From Halioxenophilus sp964342265 (GTDB lineage Bacteria > Pseudomonadota > Gammaproteobacteria > Pseudomonadales > Cellvibrionaceae), in assembly GCA_964342265.1 (NCBI GenBank), contig CAYFFE010000044.1:1-26824 (forward strand): a DNA stretch of 26,824 bases, read 5' to 3'. Below, piece by piece: positions 21,855-26,824 of the stretch (positions are counted from its first letter, which is position 1; every line of letters begins with the position of its first letter). A program made the translations under genes and the position numbers. The notes below the pieces were generated by a model. That model was not told the origin of the DNA and made no database searches. It worked only from the letters and a program-made list of their open reading frames with translations.

Positions 21855-22808
21855 TTAAAATTTCTTGATGAATTCCGCAAGCTCCGCCTGAGCCTGAACC
21901 GCCTCGGGCAGCAGCGGCGCATAACCCTGGAATACGTGCGGCATGTCGGGCCAACTGGAGAAGGTGATATCGCAGCCCTGAGCTTTGGCGGCTTCGACGA
22001 AGCGCTGGCTGTCGTCCCAGAGGATTTCGGATTCTCCGGTTTGCACCAGCATGGGCGGCAGGCCCGACAAGTCACCAAATACCGGCGACACCAAGGGATC
22101 GGTATAGCTGGATTGCTCCTGCACATAATTGGCGGCAATAAACGGCAGTGCTTTGGCGCTTAGAATTGGATCGAGATCCGCGCGCGATTGAGCCGAATCA
22201 CGGGAGTAATCCAAATCGGTGGCCGGCGACAGCACCGCCACGGCATCGGGCATGGGCTTTTGGCCCTGTTTAAGCGCCAACAAGGTGGCCAAGCTTAGGT
22301 TACCGCCGGCGGAATCGCCCATGATGAACAGCTTTTCGGCCTCCGATTTACCAGTGGGGCCGTTGTGCTGCAACCACTGGAAGGCATGAATGGCGTCTTC
22401 TAACCCGGCCGGAAAGGGAAATTCTGGTGCCAGCCGGTAATTTAGCGCCAAAATGGGGTAGCCGGTTAATTTGGCCAAGCGGGCAATCAACGGCCGATGA
22501 CTGGAAGACGAGCCCGCCATCCAGGAACCGCCGTGCAAATATAATATACGGTGTTGCAGATTTGCGTTTTCTGGCAACACCCACTCCGAAACCAAATCGC
22601 CCACCAACACCGGTTTAACATCGGCTTCGATGGTCAGGATCTCGGGCGCGGCGGCAAAGTACATTTCTAGCAGAGCCCGCTTGTGCAGGGCGTGCGCGCC
22701 GCTGTCTTTGGATAGCTCGGCGATGCGTTTTAGATGTTCTACAACAACGGTTAACTCATTACTGGCCATGATTGGGATCTCGTTGATGACTGCGTCGGCA
22801 AATACCAT
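21855..22808 (-). CDS. Alpha/beta hydrolase, hormone-sensitive-lipase-type esterase
   Basis: 317 residues, no signal peptide. The HSL-family oxyanion motif HGGSW (92-96) and nucleophile S166 in GDSAGG (164-169) are present. The acid is in GESEILWDDS (E261 or D265) and the His is H291 in MPHVFQGY. The intervening NYRLAPEFPFPAGLEDAI (123-140) is a hallmark of this family. It hydrolyses short to medium acyl esters; the natural substrate is unknown. The first ATG is used, with GAGGT 11 bases ahead; a second ATG at codon 14 has a weaker site. It is divergent from serA. Confidence 0.9.
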   Translation of the reverse strand: MVFADAVINEIPIMASNELTVVVEHLKRIAELSKDSGAHALHKRALLEMYFAAAPEILTIEADVKPVLVGDLVSEWVLPENANLQHRILYLHGGSWMAGSSSSHRPLIARLAKLTGYPILALNYRLAPEFPFPAGLEDAIHAFQWLQHNGPTGKSEAEKLFIMGDSAGGNLSLATLLALKQGQKPMPDAVAVLSPATDLDYSRDSAQSRADLDPILSAKALPFIAANYVQEQSSYTDPLVSPVFGDLSGLPPMLVQTGESEILWDDSQRFVEAAKAQGCDITFSSWPDMPHVFQGYAPLLPEAVQAQAELAEFIKKF

Positions 22809-22866
22809 GCGCTAAATTACCTCAGCACGGCCCCCGATCGCAACGATCAAGCCCACAATACCGGGC

Positions 22867-22894
22867 TTGGGTGTTGCCGGGTGTGTGCTATGAT
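22867..22894 (+). promoter_or_regulatory. serA promoter
   Basis: TTGGGT (22867-22872), 16-base spacer, TATGAT (22889-22894). Start of transcription about 22901, giving a GC-rich leader of about 165 bases. Confidence 0.55.
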
Positions 22895-22908
22895 AGCGCC
22901 CCTTTTCG

Positions 22909-22934
22909 GGCGACCCCCATTGGACGGGGCCGCC
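22909..22934 (+). other. Hairpin in the serA leader
   Basis: GGCG-A-CCCC (22909-22917) pairs with GGGG-C-CGCC (22926-22934) with one mismatch, loop CATTGGAC. No T-run follows, so not an intrinsic terminator. The overlapping GCCCC/CGGGC nearby could form an alternative fold. Confidence 0.4.
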
Positions 22935-23066
22935 GTTCGAGCAAACATTAGGCACCCGCAGGCTTACCTTGCGCTGTAGAGACATTCCCGAACAAGAGCG
23001 GCCAAGCCGCCACCGGGCCAGTGGGTTAATGCCTTTTGCTGCTCTCTCACTAGTACAGAGGTAGTT

Positions 23067-24296
23067 ATGACCGATACGTCCCTGGATAAAGACAAGATCA
23101 AATTTGTACTGCTGGAAGGCGTACACCAATCGGCATTGGATACGCTCACCGAGGCGGGCTACAACAACATCGATTACCTTAAAACTTCTCTGCCCGAAGA
23201 GGAGCTGATCGAGCGCATTAAAGACGCCCATTTTGTCGGTATTCGCTCGCGCACTCAGTTGACTCGCCAGGTGTTTGAAGCGGCCGAAAAACTGGTGGCC
23301 GTGGGTTGTTTTTGCATCGGCACCAATCAGGTAGATTTGGAAGCAGCACAAGAACACGGCGTAGTGGTGTTTAACGCGCCCTTCTCCAACACCCGATCGG
23401 TGGCCGAGCTGGTTATCGCCGAGGCAATTTTGCTGCTGCGCCGAATCCCCGAGAAAAACTTTGCCTGTCATCGCGGCGGCTGGAAAAAAACCGCCAACGG
23501 CTCGTTCGAAATTCGCGGCAAAACCCTGGGCATTATCGGTTACGGCGCTATTGGTACTCAGGTGAGTGTACTGGCCGAATCGCTGGGTATGAACGTGCAG
23601 TTTTACGACGTTATCACCAAATTGCCGCTGGGTAACGCCACTCAAGTGCGCAACTTAAAAGAGTTGCTGGCCACTTCCGATATTGTCAGCTTGCACGTGC
23701 CCGAAACACCGGCCACGCAAGAAATGATGGACGCCGACCACATTGCCGCACTAAAACCCGGTGCCATTTTAATCAACGCCTCACGCGGTACCGTGGTGGA
23801 TATCGAGGCACTGGCCAAAGCCCTCGACAGCGGCCAGGTTGCCGGCACCGCCATCGATGTGTTCCCAGTTGAGCCACGCTCCAACGACGACGAGTTTGTC
23901 TCGCCGTTACGCGGCCACGACAACGCAATTTTAACGCCGCACATCGGCGGTTCCACCCAGGAAGCGCAGGCTAACATTGGCACTGAGGTGGCCGAAAAAC
24001 TGGTGAAATATTCCGATAACGGCACCACCATCACCTCGGTAAACTTCCCCGAGGTGGCGCTGCCCTCCCATGCCGGCGCGCACCGCCTGTTGCACGTTCA
24101 CCAAAACATTCCCGGTGTTTTGTCGGCCATTAACAAGGTGTTTTTTGATAACAACATCAACATCAGCGGCCAGTACCTGCAAACCAAAGAGAAAGTGGGC
24201 TACGTGGTTGTGGATGTGGACGCCGCCTACAGCGAATTGGCTCTGGAAGAAATCCGTCGCATTGAGGGTACCATCCGCGCTCGCGTGTTGTTCTAG
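23067..24296 (+). CDS. serA: D-3-phosphoglycerate dehydrogenase
   Basis: NAD-dependent oxidation of 3-phosphoglycerate, the first step of serine synthesis. 409 residues, the E. coli-type form with one C-terminal ACT domain and no intervening domain. NAD-binding loop GIIGYGAIGTQVSVLAE (155-171); catalytic R240 (NASRGTVVD), E269 (PVEP) and H292 (TPHIGGSTQEAQ). The ACT domain from about 335 (HRLLHVHQNIPGVLSAINKV) is where serine inhibits the E. coli enzyme. GAGGT stands 5 bases before the ATG. Confidence 0.97.
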   Translation: MTDTSLDKDKIKFVLLEGVHQSALDTLTEAGYNNIDYLKTSLPEEELIERIKDAHFVGIRSRTQLTRQVFEAAEKLVAVGCFCIGTNQVDLEAAQEHGVVVFNAPFSNTRSVAELVIAEAILLLRRIPEKNFACHRGGWKKTANGSFEIRGKTLGIIGYGAIGTQVSVLAESLGMNVQFYDVITKLPLGNATQVRNLKELLATSDIVSLHVPETPATQEMMDADHIAALKPGAILINASRGTVVDIEALAKALDSGQVAGTAIDVFPVEPRSNDDEFVSPLRGHDNAILTPHIGGSTQEAQANIGTEVAEKLVKYSDNGTTITSVNFPEVALPSHAGAHRLLHVHQNIPGVLSAINKVFFDNNINISGQYLQTKEKVGYVVVDVDAAYSELALEEIRRIEGTIRARVLF

Positions 24297-24394
24297 GCCA
24301 ACATTTCTCTATTGCTGTTCTGGTTCTCGATAGCCGTTGTCATTGCCGGGTCTTTAACGACTCGGCACTGTTCAATTACTTCGCTTGCCCGCCT

Positions 24395-25231
24395 TCAGCC
24401 ACCGGGCGTGTCAGCGACAACGGCGGGCGCGGCATTTAACCGCGGCCGCTTTTTAATACTCAGGCTGTTGCGATCGCCGTCTTCCTCGTGCACCAGCTTA
24501 ACCACTGCGTAGGCCAACTCTTTGGCCAGCCAAACCACCGTGGTGCTTTCGTCATCGAGTTTTTCCAGTTTAATGGCTTGGAATGTACCGGCTTCGGTTT
24601 TTACCGATTCTTCGCCCAATTTTTGGTAGCGATAGGCTTTTATGCCCTTGCGCTTGGCAATGTGATAGGTGAAATCCTCGCGCTCTGGTGCACAGGCTAA
24701 GTCCATTTGTAAGCGCAATTGATGATTCAGCTCGTCGTAGAGCAGACCTTGATAGTCGTAGGTTTTGATTTTATCGCGGGCGTCTGCCGAGTACTGGCCG
24801 GCGGAATCATCAACGCGAATATCCACATTGTGCTTGGAACTCATGCCCTGGCGCTCGTGCTTGAACGAGTGCAGTTGCCAATCGGGCAACGCAAACACAC
24901 TGCGCTCTTCGATACCCAAAAATAGCCAGTGCGCCTTGGATTGCAAACGCCAACGGCCGGATTCGGTTTGGTCCAGCCAGCGTTTGGAGGCCACCTTAAT
25001 GCCGCTGAGTTCGGCCACGTATTCAAACTCAACGTCTTCCAACCGCGCCAATTGCTGTTGCTGGCAGGCGAGCCAATGCTCAGCGACAGGTTGGGTAACC
25101 GGATTATTGGTGGGCTCGGGCTGAGCCAACACCGGCATTGCCAACAGGCCGAGCAAACCTAGAAGCGGCGCTAAAAACTGCGTCTTTTTGTTAAAAAAGC
25201 CTGACTTATTCAGGCTGGATTCAGAAACCAA
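24395..25231 (-). CDS. DUF3108 periplasmic protein
   Basis: 278 residues. A signal peptide follows a 17-residue polar lead (FLAPLLGLLGLLAMPVLAQP, residues 19-38, cleavage after LAQ or VLA). The body has the DUF3108 pattern: FEYVAELSGIKVASKRWLDQ, LLYDELNHQLRLQMDLA, YRYQKLGEESVKTEAGTFQA and TTVVWLAKELAYAVVKL. Role unknown; the family is widespread in Proteobacteria. The TTG start has GGGAG seven bases ahead and is the only usable start. Codons 6-13 form a perfect intrinsic-terminator-like hairpin, which is unusual. Confidence 0.82.
   Translation of the reverse strand: MVSESSLNKSGFFNKKTQFLAPLLGLLGLLAMPVLAQPEPTNNPVTQPVAEHWLACQQQQLARLEDVEFEYVAELSGIKVASKRWLDQTESGRWRLQSKAHWLFLGIEERSVFALPDWQLHSFKHERQGMSSKHNVDIRVDDSAGQYSADARDKIKTYDYQGLLYDELNHQLRLQMDLACAPEREDFTYHIAKRKGIKAYRYQKLGEESVKTEAGTFQAIKLEKLDDESTTVVWLAKELAYAVVKLVHEEDGDRNSLSIKKRPRLNAAPAVVADTPGG
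25193..25216 (-). terminator. Intrinsic-terminator-like hairpin inside the DUF3108 5' end
   Basis: On the minus strand AGCCTGA (25216-25210), loop ATAAG, TCAGGCT (25204-25198), then TTTTTA. A textbook terminator reading in the gene's own direction, 15 bases after its start codon. Confidence 0.65.
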
Positions 25232-25291
25232 GTGAGTACTCCCAAACTGTTCAGACTCGATGAGATTTGGAGGCTTTAGCGATTAAAAAGT

Positions 25292-26251
25292 TTACTCGGG
25301 GTTTTGCTCGGCCAGTGTTCGACGCACAATTGCCCACACCGGTTGTCGGTAGCCATCGCTCTCGTGCATTAAATTATGATAGGCACCGGGAATAATATGC
25401 ACAGTAAGATTGGCCAGCCGTTGTTTGAGCGCCGCCACGTTGAAAGGCCAATCCACGGTTTGATCGCGATCACCTTGAATCAATACCAGTGCGCTGTGGC
25501 TGGGCGAGAATACCAAAAAGCGCTGCAACCAGCGCTGACTGGCCAGCAACCAGCGGCGAGAAACGTAGCGAGTTTGCAGCGGATCGCGCTGCAGCAAACG
25601 GGCAAACGCCGCGTTGTGACTGCCAGCATGACCGATAAAACGCGGCAATTTTTGCCACTGTGGCGGCACAAATTTTAGCGCGGTATTTATCCAGTGCCAG
25701 GCAGTTATTCGAATCAACGGCGACAAAACAATGGCTTTATCCAACACCGGCTGGCAACCGCTGAACAGATAGTCCAACAACACGGCACCGCCGTTACTGT
25801 GGCCGATGGCGACGAGCGGTTTGCCTCTGGCCAGAGGCTGAGTGAATGCCACCACCGCCTGCAAGACGCGAGTGTATTCGGCAAAGTCATCAATGGCCAC
25901 TGGCTCGCCTCCGGATAAGCCGTGGCCCGGCTCATCGAAGGTCACCACACTGTAGCCCTCGGCCAAGCAAAACTCGATTAACGGCTCTAGCAGACCCGAA
26001 TGCTCCCAATAGCCGTGCACGCCGTAAACCAGCCCCTTGGCCTCAACCGCTTGCCAGTATTGCAAGGCAATGCGCCGATTATCGACCGCTAGCGCACCAA
26101 ATCGGTAGGTTTCGGCTTGGGCGGTGCAATCGTCCAGTTGGTAAAACTTCAGATAGGCTTGATGGGCGGCAGAGAGTGGTTGGCGATCGGCGGTGAGCGA
26201 AAACTGCGGCCAGGTGGCCAGCAGGGCCTTAAACGGCGATTTCGTAGTCAT
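25292..26251 (-). CDS. Alpha/beta hydrolase, monoglyceride-lipase-like (Hydrolase_4)
   Basis: 319 residues from the ATG at 26251. The serine nucleophile is S152 in GHSNGG (150-155), the acid D263 in QGDRDQTVDW, and the His H292 in GAYHNLMHE. The early VYGVHGYWEHSG (75-86) forms the oxyanion loop, and FDEPGHGLSGG (105-115) is typical of lysophospholipase/monoglyceride lipases. No signal peptide, so cytosolic. A GTG three codons upstream is open, but the ribosome binding site GGGAG lies 10 bases before the ATG. That site is inside a perfect 12-bp hairpin (26259-26285). Confidence 0.88.
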   Translation of the reverse strand: MTTKSPFKALLATWPQFSLTADRQPLSAAHQAYLKFYQLDDCTAQAETYRFGALAVDNRRIALQYWQAVEAKGLVYGVHGYWEHSGLLEPLIEFCLAEGYSVVTFDEPGHGLSGGEPVAIDDFAEYTRVLQAVVAFTQPLARGKPLVAIGHSNGGAVLLDYLFSGCQPVLDKAIVLSPLIRITAWHWINTALKFVPPQWQKLPRFIGHAGSHNAAFARLLQRDPLQTRYVSRRWLLASQRWLQRFLVFSPSHSALVLIQGDRDQTVDWPFNVAALKQRLANLTVHIIPGAYHNLMHESDGYRQPVWAIVRRTLAEQNPE

Positions 26252-26258
26252 AAACAAC

Positions 26259-26285
26259 ACACTCCCTGGTGAAACCAGGGAGTGT
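26259..26285 (-). promoter_or_regulatory. Perfect 12-bp hairpin covering a ribosome binding site
   Basis: ACACTCCCTGGT pairs with ACCAGGGAGTGT, three-base loop. On the minus-strand RNA the 3' arm holds AGGGAG, the ribosome binding site of the hydrolase gene (start 26251). It lies 13 bases past the stop of the TonB-domain gene. No T-run follows. Confidence 0.65.
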
Positions 26286-26298
26286 AACAGCGGGCGCG

Positions 26299-26824
26299 CT
26301 AACTGCGCTTGGCTAACTTAAAGTTGACCACCATGCGCATGCGGTAGGCTTCGTCTTCCAGGGCGCCGGCGGGTGGGCGAGGAAAGGGCGCGGCACTTTT
26401 GGCGGCGCGCACGGCGGCGCGCTCGAAGGATTTATGCTCGGTTTCGTCGGCCACTTCCACATCCAGCAACTTGCCGTTGTCATCAATGCGAATATCCAGC
26501 GCCACTTGACTCTCGCGGCCCAAACGCAGAGCGCGTTCGGGGTAAATAACGCGCTGAAAAATCTCGCGCTTAACTTCGTCGTAATAGCGACGCACCGCCA
26601 AAATGTCGTCCACATTCAACAGGGCGTCGTCGTCCTCGACGGCCTGGCTGGCTGCTTCTAATTGCAACTCCAGTGGCTGTGACCCTGACGATTGCAATGC
26701 GGCGACCTGCACACCTTGAGCCGAATCGGCGGCTTGCTCTACCGGTTCTTCTGTAGCCGGCGGCTTTACTTCGCTGTCGGCGATTTGCTCGGACAACTTA
26801 CGGGCGGGAGCCGCTGATGCCGCC
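26299..26824 (-). CDS. TonB-domain (energy transducer-like) protein, partial
   Basis: C-terminal part of a larger protein; the frame stays open to the window edge (upstream of the TTG at 26796 it still reads AASAAPARK), so the N-terminus is missing. The visible 174 or so residues have an acidic Pro/Glu/Ala-rich linker, then a TonB C-terminal-like domain from about 26600: REIFQRVIYPERALRLGRES, LDIRIDDNGKLLDVEVADET and FERAAVRAAKSAAPFPRPPA. The missing part probably carries a membrane anchor. TonB proteins pass energy from ExbB/ExbD to outer-membrane receptors; whether this one does cannot be told. Confidence 0.8.
   Translation of the reverse strand, partial: AASAAPARKLSEQIADSEVKPPATEEPVEQAADSAQGVQVAALQSSGSQPLELQLEAASQAVEDDDALLNVDDILAVRRYYDEVKREIFQRVIYPERALRLGRESQVALDIRIDDNGKLLDVEVADETEHKSFERAAVRAAKSAAPFPRPPAGALEDEAYRMRMVVNFKLAKRS

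Noticed and set aside
22812..23645. Open minus-strand frame of 277 codons
   Set aside because: It is antisense to serA and its leader, with composition typical of a GC-rich shadow frame, no family similarity and no start site.

Overview
The window reads as a gammaproteobacterial chromosome segment, most likely from a marine Cellvibrionales or Pseudomonas-like lineage. This rests on gene order and protein similarity recognised by eye, not on a database search. The core order is the familiar one: pepP, UPF0149 (ygfB), a TIGR02449-like coiled coil, zapA, 6S RNA and ygfA; then divergent ilvA and rpiA; then phr with its DUF523/DUF1722 partner; then serA. No tRNA, rRNA, transposase, integrase or CRISPR array was seen.

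Layout. 1-3.9 kb is compact, GC-richer core. From about 3.85 to 11.9 kb the composition turns AT-rich and the synteny is broken by accessory DNA. It holds a CRP-type-promoter small membrane protein of 44 aa, an LRR-like protein, a HAD phosphatase, lipoproteins, small membrane proteins, an SDR and a zinc-ribbon protein. Between them lie several decayed genes that can still be read through stops and frameshifts. Core genes ilvA and rpiA follow (11.97-14.3 kb). A second AT-rich island (14.3-18.6 kb) begins with a run of perfect hairpins. It continues with a small minus-strand operon (58-aa protein, polysaccharide deacetylase, SmpA/BamE-like lipoprotein). It ends with a plus-strand module: two decayed copies and one intact copy of a secreted protein, followed directly by a class 3 lipase. 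From 18.6 kb onward is core again: phr/ybgA, a YjeI-like lipoprotein, an HSL-type esterase, serA, a DUF3108 protein, a monoglyceride-lipase-like hydrolase and a TonB-domain gene cut by the window edge.

Most notable. (1) A C-terminal switch candidate at 10.83-11.47 kb, where the number of 11-bp repeats decides whether a 180-aa protein gains a plausible tail of about 30 residues. (2) A lipase with a degenerate array of its secreted partner, the shape expected of an antibacterial effector-immunity locus. (3) A 154-codon frame interrupted only by TAA codons. (4) A ribosome binding site buried in a perfect 12-bp hairpin at 26.26 kb. (5) An intrinsic-terminator-like hairpin inside the first codons of the DUF3108 gene. 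(6) The 44-aa protein with a class-I-spaced CRP-like site. Short tandem duplications (9, 11 and 16 bp) recur in accessory ORFs and seem to be a local mode of gene change.
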